Position numbers and translations under genes: made by a program. From Methanolobus zinderi (lineage in GTDB: Archaea > Halobacteriota > Methanosarcinia > Methanosarcinales > Methanosarcinaceae), in assembly GCF_013388255.1 (NCBI RefSeq), contig NZ_CP058215.1:868001-932000 (forward strand): 64,000 nucleotides of DNA, given 5' to 3'. Below are positions 1-7,552 of this stretch, one piece after another (within the stretch, counting starts at the first letter, position 1; each line of letters begins with the position of its first letter). The notes beneath the pieces were generated by a model. That model was not told where the DNA came from. It worked only from the letters and a program-made list of their open reading frames with translations, and did no database searches.

Positions 1-2
1 CG

Positions 3-1163
3 TTCTCAGGTGCCGCCGGGGATATGATACTTGCCAGCCTGATAGATCTTGGAGCTGACAGTCAGAAGCTGCGTGAGTTGATAGAATCCGCTGTTGATGT
101 ATCGGTGTCTGTTGACAGGGTCGACAAAAAGGGTATTGATGCTGTAAATGTGAGGATAGATGTACCCTATGAGACCCATTCCAGACATTATTCCGAAATA
201 GTTGATGTAGTCAAAGGAGTCGGACTGCCTGCTGCTGTGGAGCAGAGTGTACTGGGTGTTTTTAAGATACTGGCAGAAGCGGAATCAAAGGTTCACGGCC
301 TGCCACTTGACAAATTGCATTTCCATGAGGTCGGACAGAAGGATGCGCTTGCGGATGTTATCGGTTCCTGTTTTGCCATCCATGAACTTGGAGTAGATGC
401 GGTATTTACAACCCCTGTCAATGTGGGAGGTGGGAAGGTTCACTCGGCACATGGTGCAATGGCGGTTCCGGCACCTGCAACCCTTGAGATACTCAGACAG
501 AGTGGTCTGATATTCTACGGACAGGGAAGCATGGAGATGCTGACCCCAACCGGTGCAGCCATACTTGCCTATTTTGCAAAACCCCTGGAGGACCTGCCGC
601 GCGGGATAGTGAGATCGACCGGCTATGGTGCGGGAGATGCGGATACCGAAGATCCTAACGTACTACGCTCAATGATGATGGACGTGCAGGATACGCTTTC
701 AAAGGACACGATTGAGGTGCTTGAGACCAACGTGGATGATGTGACCGGTGAGATCCTCGGGAGCCTTTTTGAGAAACTCCTGTCAGTTGGTGCAAGGGAT
801 GTAACGATCATACCCGCGACCATGAAAAAAGGAAGGTCCGGTCATATAATCAAGGTGATCACAAAGCCTGAGAATAGTGACCGTGTGGCCAGAGAGCTCA
901 TGAAGGAGACGGGCACGCTCGGTATACGGGTGATCTCCACCAAACACCGCTATGTTGCAGATCGCAGGATGGACAGTGTGGATATTATGCTCGGTTCCAG
1001 GGAATTTACCGTCGCGGTCAAGATCGCACAGGACAGAAGCGGTGAGATCCTGCACATGTCTGCAGAGTACGAGGACTGCCGCAGGGTTGCGGAACAGATG
1101 AAATTACCGCTGAAGGAAGTTATCAGAAGGGTTGAGGAGGAAGCATGGAACAAGTTCCTCTGA
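3..1163 (+). CDS. larC: LarC-family nickel insertion protein (5' end outside window)
   Basis: The frame is open from the first bases and reads FSGAAGDM before the first ATG at 24. It therefore continues upstream, and the true start lies outside the window. The glycine-rich start, the LHFHEVGQKDALADVIG segment (about residues 105-120) and the PTGAAILAYF segment match the LarC/DUF111 family. LarC is known to insert nickel, with CTP, into the pincer cofactor of lactate racemase. Many methanogens carry LarC without an obvious racemase, so the substrate here is open. The C-terminal half contains LETNVDDVTGEILG, also typical of the family. The 386 visible codons are close to the usual full length of about 390-400 residues, so only a few residues are missing. 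Confidence 0.85.
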   Translation, partial: FSGAAGDMILASLIDLGADSQKLRELIESAVDVSVSVDRVDKKGIDAVNVRIDVPYETHSRHYSEIVDVVKGVGLPAAVEQSVLGVFKILAEAESKVHGLPLDKLHFHEVGQKDALADVIGSCFAIHELGVDAVFTTPVNVGGGKVHSAHGAMAVPAPATLEILRQSGLIFYGQGSMEMLTPTGAAILAYFAKPLEDLPRGIVRSTGYGAGDADTEDPNVLRSMMMDVQDTLSKDTIEVLETNVDDVTGEILGSLFEKLLSVGARDVTIIPATMKKGRSGHIIKVITKPENSDRVARELMKETGTLGIRVISTKHRYVADRRMDSVDIMLGSREFTVAVKIAQDRSGEILHMSAEYEDCRRVAEQMKLPLKEVIRRVEEEAWNKFL

Positions 1164-1230
1164 ATACTTCATCTAAAAATCGTACTTTTTACCACAAATC
1201 ATGTAAACAATCCCGACAATCACACAGCAA

Positions 1231-2127
1231 ATGATAGGCGACGTCATAAAAGTTTTCAAAGAACTTGACAGCAAGGACCTTCGCATACTACAGGGTATCG
1301 AAGTGGGTATGAAGCACTATGAGTGGGTGCCCATGGATGAGTTGCTCAAGATCACAAAAATACCATTCTCCACTCTGGAATATAAGTTGAGGCTGCTGAA
1401 AAAGAAAAATCTTGTAGTGATGACAAATGCACCTTATGAAGGCTACCAGATATATTTCGATGCATATGATACGCTTGCTGTGAACACATTTGTTAAAAGG
1501 GGTACAATAAGTGCCATTGGTGATGAGATCGGTGTCGGTAAGGAATCCGTGGTTGTTGAGGCCATAAAGGAGCCGGAACTTGGTCTGGGAGAGCTGCAGG
1601 GTGTCATCATAAAATTTCACAGGGAGGGGCGGACCAGCTTCAAGAGCGTCAAACGTGTGCGTTCCCATCTCGAGAACAAGGAACACTTTTCATGGATATA
1701 CGCAGCCAGGCTTGCCGCAAAAAGGGAAGCCGATATCATGAACAGGCTCTATCCTGATGTGTCCGTTCCAAGACTTATTGATAATAACAGACATGCTCTT
1801 GTCATGGAAATTGCAGAAGGTGACCTGCTCTACAGAACAAAGCTTGAGGATCCGGGCTGGTTCTTTGACCGTATAATGGATCAATTGAAGAAAACATATG
1901 AGAAAGGTATTATTCACTCGGATATCAGCGCGTATAATGTATTTGTATATGACGGAGGCGTGCAGATCATTGACTGGCCACAATATGTTGAGACGAACCA
2001 TCCGCATGCCGACGAGCTGCTTGAGAGGGATGTCCGCAATCTTCTGGAGTATTTCAAACGCAAGTACGACCTGGACAGGGATATTCCGGCAATACTTGAC
2101 GAAATAAAGGCATCTGAAGAGTCATAA
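1231..2127 (+). CDS. rio2: RIO2-type serine/threonine protein kinase
   Basis: This 298-residue protein has an N-terminal winged helix (about 1-90) followed by a RIO kinase domain. The likely ATP-binding lysine is K128 in GVIIKFHREG. The catalytic loop is HSDISAYN with D231, and the metal-binding loop is IIDWPQ with D248, the RIO variant of DFG. RIO2 kinases act in late maturation of the small ribosomal subunit in archaea and eukaryotes. The ATG at 1231 follows a 67-bp spacer after larC without a clear Shine-Dalgarno sequence. Length and domain order are normal for archaeal RIO2, and nothing is missing. Confidence 0.93.
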   Translation: MIGDVIKVFKELDSKDLRILQGIEVGMKHYEWVPMDELLKITKIPFSTLEYKLRLLKKKNLVVMTNAPYEGYQIYFDAYDTLAVNTFVKRGTISAIGDEIGVGKESVVVEAIKEPELGLGELQGVIIKFHREGRTSFKSVKRVRSHLENKEHFSWIYAARLAAKREADIMNRLYPDVSVPRLIDNNRHALVMEIAEGDLLYRTKLEDPGWFFDRIMDQLKKTYEKGIIHSDISAYNVFVYDGGVQIIDWPQYVETNHPHADELLERDVRNLLEYFKRKYDLDRDIPAILDEIKASEES

Positions 2128-2160
2128 CTATATTACATCACCAACATAAATCAAATATAT

Positions 2161-4134
2161 ATGCAAAATGGGGTTATTTACGGGATCGATATTGCAAAGG
2201 GTTCCTCAAGGGCCCAGGAAGCACCAAGATACGCCGTAGCTGTTCTGGAGAAAGGTGAGGTCGTCCATCACACGATGCTTCGCCGACATAAGATTCTCCG
2301 CATGATCCAGAGAGACCGTCCTGTATATATTGCTGTGGACAATATCTACGAACTTGCGGCTGATAAGCGGAACCTTATCCGTTTTCTGGAAAAACTGCCG
2401 CAAAACACCAAACTCGTCCAGGTTACAGGTGGCATTCACCAGCGACCCCTGACCCGGCTTGCCAGGGAACACAATTTTACATTCAATCAGTTCAATCCCA
2501 ATGAGGAAGCAGAAGCATGTGCAGTACTTGCAAGTCTCGGCGTTGGCTGTGAGGTCTCGCTCTTTGAGGACCTTACTAAGATCAAGGTCAGCAGGGCACG
2601 TTCCCTTGGCAGAGGCGGCTGGAGCCAGAACCGCTACCGTAGGAAGGTTCATGGTGCTGTGAGGCAAAAAAGCCGGGAGATAGAGGACATACTGCGTAAG
2701 TTCTCCCGGGAAACGGGTTTTGAGTATACGTCCAAGATTACCGAAGGTTTCGGGGGGTATGTAAGAGCAGAATACACTGTCAGAGCAAGGCGGGACAGGG
2801 TACCTGTGAAACCTTCATCTACGGCTGATGTACAGGTGACGGTAAAAAGTGTGGAAAGGGACAAGATAAAGTATCTGCCACTGAAAAAGAAAGGCAGAAA
2901 GTATACCATAGTGGGTATAGATCCCGGTACAACCGTTGGTATGGCAATACTTTCCCTTGAAGGTGAATTACTTTTCCTGCAGAGCATACGGGGCATATCG
3001 CATGATGAAGTTGTCAAGCTGATAGCGGATTATGGTAAACCTGCAGTTGTAGCCACTGATGTTTTCCCGACTCCTGCTGCTGTTGAGAAGATACGGCGCA
3101 GCTTCAATGCTGTCATAGGCACTCCGGGCGGGGAGATTCGGGCGGAAGAAAAAATAGCCCTGGCCCGTCCGTTTGGTTATTCCAACGATCATGAGCGAGA
3201 TGCACTTGCAGCCGCGCTGACCACTTATAAGAATTACAAAAATGTATTCTCCAGGGTGGAGAAGAAGACTCCTGCTCATCTTGATATTGACAAGGTGAAA
3301 TTCCATGTTATCCATGGTGCCTCCATCGAGGATGCCATTGAGAAAATAACGCCCTCACCGGTGGTCAGGAAAGAGTCAAAACCCGAGCCTGAATCCGAAG
3401 AAGAGACGGCTCTGAACGATCTTGTCCGCAAGCTCAGGGATGAGGTAAACCAGAAGAACTCCCAGATAAAACAGCTCAAGGACTATGTGGCGGAACTCAA
3501 GTACGAATCAAACCAGAAAGAGCGCACCATAGAAAATCTTGAGATGCGGATCAGGAAGATAAGAAGTGAAAGTTACCAGAAGGTCCGCAAGGACAAGGAA
3601 ATAGTTATCAGGGACAGGGAGATAGAGCGGCTTAAGAGGGATATTAAGAAGGTTCGCAAATCCCTCAAAAGACAACGCAAACGGGCCAAACGTATCAAGC
3701 AGATTCATAAAAAGGAGATCAGGGGTGAGGGTCTGTCTGTGAAGATAATCGCTTCCTTTGCAAAGGAGGCAATACAGCATACAAAGGACACCTATGGTAT
3801 CAGGGAAGGTGATCTTGTATATCTTGAAGATCCGAGTGGAGGTGGCCCGGTCACAGCCTCCATACTTGCGGATTCGGGTGTCAGGGCGGTACTCATCTCG
3901 GAAGAAATGCCTCATGCAGCCCTTGAGTATTTCTATGATTCCGATATCCCTGTGATCAGGGGTCTGAAACTGCAGAGGGTGGATGACCTTGCCACCATCG
4001 ATCCGGAAGCACTTGATAAGGCGATATTTGAATGGGAAGAGAAGGCCAGGGAGCGTCGCAAGGAAAAGGATCATGAACAATTCCAGTCAATTCTGGATGA
4101 ATACAGAAGTGAACGCAGAAGAGGTCTCGTATGA
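2161..4134 (+). CDS. DUF460 protein, RNase H-fold predicted nuclease with coiled coil
   Basis: This 657-residue protein matches the archaeal DUF460 family. Its N-terminal region (1-200) starts GIDIAKGSSRAQEAPRYAVAV. An RNase H/RuvC-like domain begins near residue 250 with VGIDPGTTVGMAIL, where D254 is a likely metal ligand, and carries NDHERDALAAALTTYKN near 340. Residues about 415-520 form a long, highly charged coiled coil. A C-terminal domain follows with VYLEDPSGGGPVTASIL and a helical basic tail. No biochemical function is established for the family as far as I know; comparative genomics suggests a Holliday-junction-like or RNA-directed nuclease. It lies 33 bp after rio2 and overlaps the alternative start of the mobA-like gene. 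Confidence 0.85.
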   Translation: MQNGVIYGIDIAKGSSRAQEAPRYAVAVLEKGEVVHHTMLRRHKILRMIQRDRPVYIAVDNIYELAADKRNLIRFLEKLPQNTKLVQVTGGIHQRPLTRLAREHNFTFNQFNPNEEAEACAVLASLGVGCEVSLFEDLTKIKVSRARSLGRGGWSQNRYRRKVHGAVRQKSREIEDILRKFSRETGFEYTSKITEGFGGYVRAEYTVRARRDRVPVKPSSTADVQVTVKSVERDKIKYLPLKKKGRKYTIVGIDPGTTVGMAILSLEGELLFLQSIRGISHDEVVKLIADYGKPAVVATDVFPTPAAVEKIRRSFNAVIGTPGGEIRAEEKIALARPFGYSNDHERDALAAALTTYKNYKNVFSRVEKKTPAHLDIDKVKFHVIHGASIEDAIEKITPSPVVRKESKPEPESEEETALNDLVRKLRDEVNQKNSQIKQLKDYVAELKYESNQKERTIENLEMRIRKIRSESYQKVRKDKEIVIRDREIERLKRDIKKVRKSLKRQRKRAKRIKQIHKKEIRGEGLSVKIIASFAKEAIQHTKDTYGIREGDLVYLEDPSGGGPVTASILADSGVRAVLISEEMPHAALEYFYDSDIPVIRGLKLQRVDDLATIDPEALDKAIFEWEEKARERRKEKDHEQFQSILDEYRSERRRGLV

Positions 4135-4165
4135 TTTCATATCTACTTTTCAGAGGGATTTGCCT

Positions 4166-4780
4166 GTGACAAGATCCTCAATTCTGCTGGCCGGTGGCCT
4201 TGGAACAAGGTTGAACGGATATGAGAAGGCATTGTTACCCCTGGAAGAAGGAACTTTTATAGAAAATACTCTGCAGGTGCTGGAATCTGTTAGTGACGAA
4301 GTTGTAGTATCATTCAGGGATGAAGAACAGCTCGACCTGTTTCGGGAGTATGTCTGTGGAAAAGAAACAGTGATAGATAAGCTCAGAAACATCGGTCCTC
4401 TCGGGGGTATGCTTGAAGGATTCAAAAAAGCATCAGGTGAATATGTTTTTGTTGTGGCGTGCGATATGCCCTATCTTAACGGGGAGCTTATCAACCTGCT
4501 TTTCGAAAGATTGGAAGGTCATGATGCAGTACTTCCGGTAAACAGCTCCGGGCAGAAAGAACCACTTCATGCGGTGTACAGGAGAAAGCCCATGCTCTCT
4601 GAGACGAAGAGGTGTGTGGGTGAGGGTCTAAGGTCGGTGATGGCTCCTGTTTCCGCACTTGATGATGTACTGTTTCTGGAAAGTGAGGAAATATCTAAGA
4701 TAGATAAAGACCTTCTTTCATTTACCAATATAAACACAGCCCGGGATATGGATATGCTCGGAAAGGACAAACCCAGGTGA
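4166..4780 (+). CDS. mobA: Molybdenum cofactor guanylyltransferase (MobA-like)
   Basis: The protein starts TRSSILLAGGLGTRLNGYEKALLPLEEG, the nucleotide-binding signature of MobA-type NTP transferases, and carries ACDMPYLNGELI at the position of the family's metal-binding Asp. MobA couples GTP to molybdopterin to form the guanine dinucleotide cofactor used by formylmethanofuran dehydrogenase and formate dehydrogenase. I chose GTG 4166 because GAGGG lies six bases upstream and the conserved motif begins at once, giving 204 residues as usual for the family. An in-frame ATG at 4097 would add 23 residues and overlap the DUF460 gene. A sugar or cobinamide nucleotidyltransferase is a less likely alternative. 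Confidence 0.78.
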   Translation: MTRSSILLAGGLGTRLNGYEKALLPLEEGTFIENTLQVLESVSDEVVVSFRDEEQLDLFREYVCGKETVIDKLRNIGPLGGMLEGFKKASGEYVFVVACDMPYLNGELINLLFERLEGHDAVLPVNSSGQKEPLHAVYRRKPMLSETKRCVGEGLRSVMAPVSALDDVLFLESEEISKIDKDLLSFTNINTARDMDMLGKDKPR

Positions 4781-4790
4781 TTTTACGAAA

Positions 4791-5327
4791 ATAAAGGATG
4801 TTGATAAGGATCTGGTCATCGAGAAAGCTATCAGTAGAATCTCCGATACGTACGATGTGGATATCTCCGTGATCAGGAATGCTATTTACGAGCTGGGGGA
4901 ACCGCTTGATCTTGTAAAAATGGTGGAGGAAGGTATCTTCTGCTTCAGGGGTCCCGATGATGAGGTACGTTATGATAATGCGTCGATCTGTCTATCGAAC
5001 AAGATACTTGCCAACAGGGATGTGGCTGATGCGATTTTAAGTGTGATCTATTCCAGGATCAGGAACTGGGACAGAGAGGATGCTAACGCCCTTCTGTCTG
5101 ATCTGAAAAAAGCTATCAGTATCATGGAACTAAATCCCGATGATTATCCCGGTTTTGCTTCTTGCGGTCTTGATATAGAAAAGATCCCTTCTGAAAAGGT
5201 CCCCGGGGACATTGAAGGTCGATGCCGTGTATGGGCAGTGGATAAACAGGGAATGTGTCTTGTTGGTGAAGATGCGGACAGGGTAAGATCCGTACATGAG
5301 ATCAGAAAGTCGGTATCTGGTATCTAA
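4791..5327 (+). CDS. Conserved-looking protein of unknown function with non-standard start
   Basis: I do not recognise this family. The first GTG is at 4857, giving 156 residues. The frame stays open further upstream, and the extra residues (KDVDKDLVIEKAISRISDTYDV) form a plausible helix that runs straight into the body of the protein. A good Shine-Dalgarno, GGTGAT at 4776-4781, sits nine bases before an in-frame ATA at 4791, while no ATG, GTG or TTG lies nearby in that frame. I therefore place the likely start at ATA 4791 (178 residues). A real ATA start, a mutated ATG or a base error are all possible; the conservative start is GTG 4857. The protein is soluble, mixed helix and strand, without clear motifs, and follows mobA by 10 bp. 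Confidence 0.55.
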   Translation: MKDVDKDLVIEKAISRISDTYDVDISVIRNAIYELGEPLDLVKMVEEGIFCFRGPDDEVRYDNASICLSNKILANRDVADAILSVIYSRIRNWDREDANALLSDLKKAISIMELNPDDYPGFASCGLDIEKIPSEKVPGDIEGRCRVWAVDKQGMCLVGEDADRVRSVHEIRKSVSGI

Positions 5328-5654
5328 CAATGTTGTGAATGTGACTTATGCTCTGTGATTTGACACTGTCAGCCTAAAATACTAAAGTTTATATCAAATA
5401 AAATATATTTCATTACATCACAGTGATACATGCATGAATAAAATATTATAGTTGTTATCTGTTCGGTGCTAGCTGAAAGGAGCTGTCTTTGTTTAAAATG
5501 ATGCGAAGAACATGCTTCCGAATGGCCTGTAATGAATGCCGTTTCATCTGACAACTCAATTGTCATGCGTACAAGAATATACTGGAATGTTAATGGCATG
5601 TGCTAAAATATGTTCATTCATTTCGTTGTCGCAATCTCGGAGCTGGTTGGCGGG
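5328..5654. other. Intergenic region without a recognised gene
   Basis: About 330 bases, rich in A and T around 5380-5450, with TATA-like stretches (near 5390-5412) that could serve the TPR gene downstream. I see no tRNA, no convincing small gene and no repeat. The frame of the TPR gene is open from ATG 5610, so the right edge depends on which start is used. Confidence 0.5.
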
Positions 5655-6281
5655 ATGGAAAACGATACCCCTGAAGAGTGGTTCAAGCTTGCTTTCGAAG
5701 CTGAGGACCCGGAAGAAAAGATCGAGTACTTTGATCTCATACTTGAGTGCAAGACCAGGAATCCTGAAATCTGGAGCAATGAGGCTATTGCACTCATATG
5801 GAACAACAAAGGTATTGCTTATTCTTTTCTCGCGATGTACGGGGAAGCACTTGACTGTTTTGAAAGATCGTTAAAACTCAATAAGAACGACACTGATGTC
5901 TGGTATAACAAAGGTGTTGCACTTTTCCAGCTTGGAAGGTTCGAAGAAGCCATAAAATGTTATAACAGGATTTTGTCCATCGATCCCAGGAATGATAATG
6001 CCTGGATCAATATGGGTGATGTCCTTGAATACACAGGCAGGCATAACGAAGCTATTGAATGTTATAGCAAGGTTCACAAGGAGATAGAACTTGATAATAA
6101 GTTTGCTATTGTCTGGAACAAAAAAGGTCTTGTTTATTTTGGTATCGGCCGCTATGCCGATGCGGCAGAGTGCTTCTCAAAGGTGCTTAAGATCGATCCC
6201 GAGCATGCCGAGGCAATCGAGCATTTAAAGGTTGCCGTGGAAGAAGCTAAAAAGAAAAATGACAGGCTCATAAACGCCTGA
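5655..6281 (+). CDS. Tetratricopeptide repeat protein
   Basis: This is a 208-residue protein made almost entirely of TPR helix pairs. The repeats are seen as WNNKGIAYSFLAMYGEALDCFERSLKLN, then VWYNKGVALFQLGRFEEAIKCYNRILSIDP, then AWINMGDVLEYTGRHNEAIECYSKV, then VWNKKGLVYFGIGRYADAAECFSKVLKIDPEH. TPR proteins of this kind are protein-binding scaffolds and are common in Methanosarcinaceae; the partner cannot be told from sequence. I prefer ATG 5655 (MENDTPEEW), which follows GGCGGG. ATG 5610 would add fifteen mostly hydrophobic residues. The gene ends two bases before the convergent beta-CASP gene. Confidence 0.85.
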   Translation: MENDTPEEWFKLAFEAEDPEEKIEYFDLILECKTRNPEIWSNEAIALIWNNKGIAYSFLAMYGEALDCFERSLKLNKNDTDVWYNKGVALFQLGRFEEAIKCYNRILSIDPRNDNAWINMGDVLEYTGRHNEAIECYSKVHKEIELDNKFAIVWNKKGLVYFGIGRYADAAECFSKVLKIDPEHAEAIEHLKVAVEEAKKKNDRLINA

Positions 6282-6283
6282 AT

Positions 6284-7552
6284 CTATACGTTGAATTTCT
6301 CTCCAAGCTCAGGTGCGTGGGCATCCACACCTATCTCTTCTCTAATCCATTCGGCAAAACTTTCCGTATCATCACCATGCATGGTGAATACATGCTCGGT
6401 ACCCCTGTCGCAGAATTCGGAGACGATGGCCTTCAGTTCTCTGTCACCACAGTGGGCTGAGAAATCATACTGTTCAACCTTTATTCCAAGTTGCTGAATG
6501 ACACCATCATTCTCTATGACCCCATTATCCAGGGCCATTCTGCCGTTTGTTCCTTCAACCTGGTAACCTGTGATCAGTATCTTGGATTTTGGGTCCTTGA
6601 ATATCTTCTTAAGATAATACATAACAGGTCCGCCGTTAAGCATTCCTGCGGTGGTGACTATTACTGAGGACTCAAGGGGTACTTTATCCCTTTTTCTGCC
6701 CGAAACAATGGTAGCGTTCTTGAACGCCCTTTTGAGCTGGTTGGGGTTACGCAGATAATGCGGATACTTCATCATGAGTTTGTAGGCGGAAACTCCCATC
6801 CCGTCAACATACGCCCCGATGCCATGCGACTCAAGAAGCATTAGTATTTCCTGTGTTCTTCCGATGGCAAAGGCAGGAATGATCACATTTCCTCCTATGT
6901 TGAGTGTGTCCATAAGAGAATCTATGAATGCGTTTTCCATTTCCTTTCTCGGAGGATGATCCTCTCCGAAATAGGTACTCTCGATAATAAGGGTATCAGC
7001 ATCAGGGAAATCCCCTGCACCAAAAACCAGTCTGGTGTCAAGCGTATTTATATCACCGGTATAGAAGAGGCTCTTTGAATCCTTTCCTTCCAGATATATG
7101 GAAGCAGCACCGGGAATATGACCTGCGTCATGGAACTGTGCCCTGTAGCCGTGGGTATGGAACTCAATATCCGGATCGATCGTGTTTGTTTTTTGCATGA
7201 ACCGGGACAGGTCCATACTGTCAAAACCTGCATCTTCTCCTTTTCTATCTGCGATCTTCAGGGTATCCCTGGCAAGCATGGCCGCAAGATCGAAGGTAAG
7301 CGGGGTCATGAATACTTCCGGTGCCATATCCATAAGATTCGGAACGGCGCCGGCATGGTCGAGATGTGCGTGTGATACAAGTACTGCATCCGGTTTTGAA
7401 CCGTTGAGTGGATACTGTGTATGTTCCCCTGGTTTTAATCCGTAGTCCAGCATGATACTGTCATCAACAAGTACTGCCGAACGCCCTACTTCCCTGGAAG
7501 CTCCTTTGAATTCTAATTTCAGATAAATCACCTTTTTATCAGGCAATGGCAT
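6284..7552 (-). CDS. Beta-CASP metallo-beta-lactamase ribonuclease (archaeal CPSF-like)
   Basis: This 422-residue protein has the metallo-beta-lactamase zinc motif HAHLDHAG, followed by GHIPGAAS, YTGDINT and the beta-CASP region with IESTYFGEDHP, IPAFAIGRTQEIL, GYQVEGTNGR and SAHCGDRE. These are hallmarks of archaeal CPSF73/RNase J-type RNA endo- or exonucleases. It lacks the N-terminal KH domains of aCPSF1, so it resembles the shorter aCPSF2 group. ATG 7552 overlaps the end of topA by 14 bases. The family usually starts close to LEFKGASREVGRS, and GGTGAT lies just before an in-frame CTG at 7522, so a shorter or non-ATG start is possible. It is probably co-transcribed with topA. Confidence 0.88.
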   Translation of the reverse strand: MPLPDKKVIYLKLEFKGASREVGRSAVLVDDSIMLDYGLKPGEHTQYPLNGSKPDAVLVSHAHLDHAGAVPNLMDMAPEVFMTPLTFDLAAMLARDTLKIADRKGEDAGFDSMDLSRFMQKTNTIDPDIEFHTHGYRAQFHDAGHIPGAASIYLEGKDSKSLFYTGDINTLDTRLVFGAGDFPDADTLIIESTYFGEDHPPRKEMENAFIDSLMDTLNIGGNVIIPAFAIGRTQEILMLLESHGIGAYVDGMGVSAYKLMMKYPHYLRNPNQLKRAFKNATIVSGRKRDKVPLESSVIVTTAGMLNGGPVMYYLKKIFKDPKSKILITGYQVEGTNGRMALDNGVIENDGVIQQLGIKVEQYDFSAHCGDRELKAIVSEFCDRGTEHVFTMHGDDTESFAEWIREEIGVDAHAPELGEKFNV

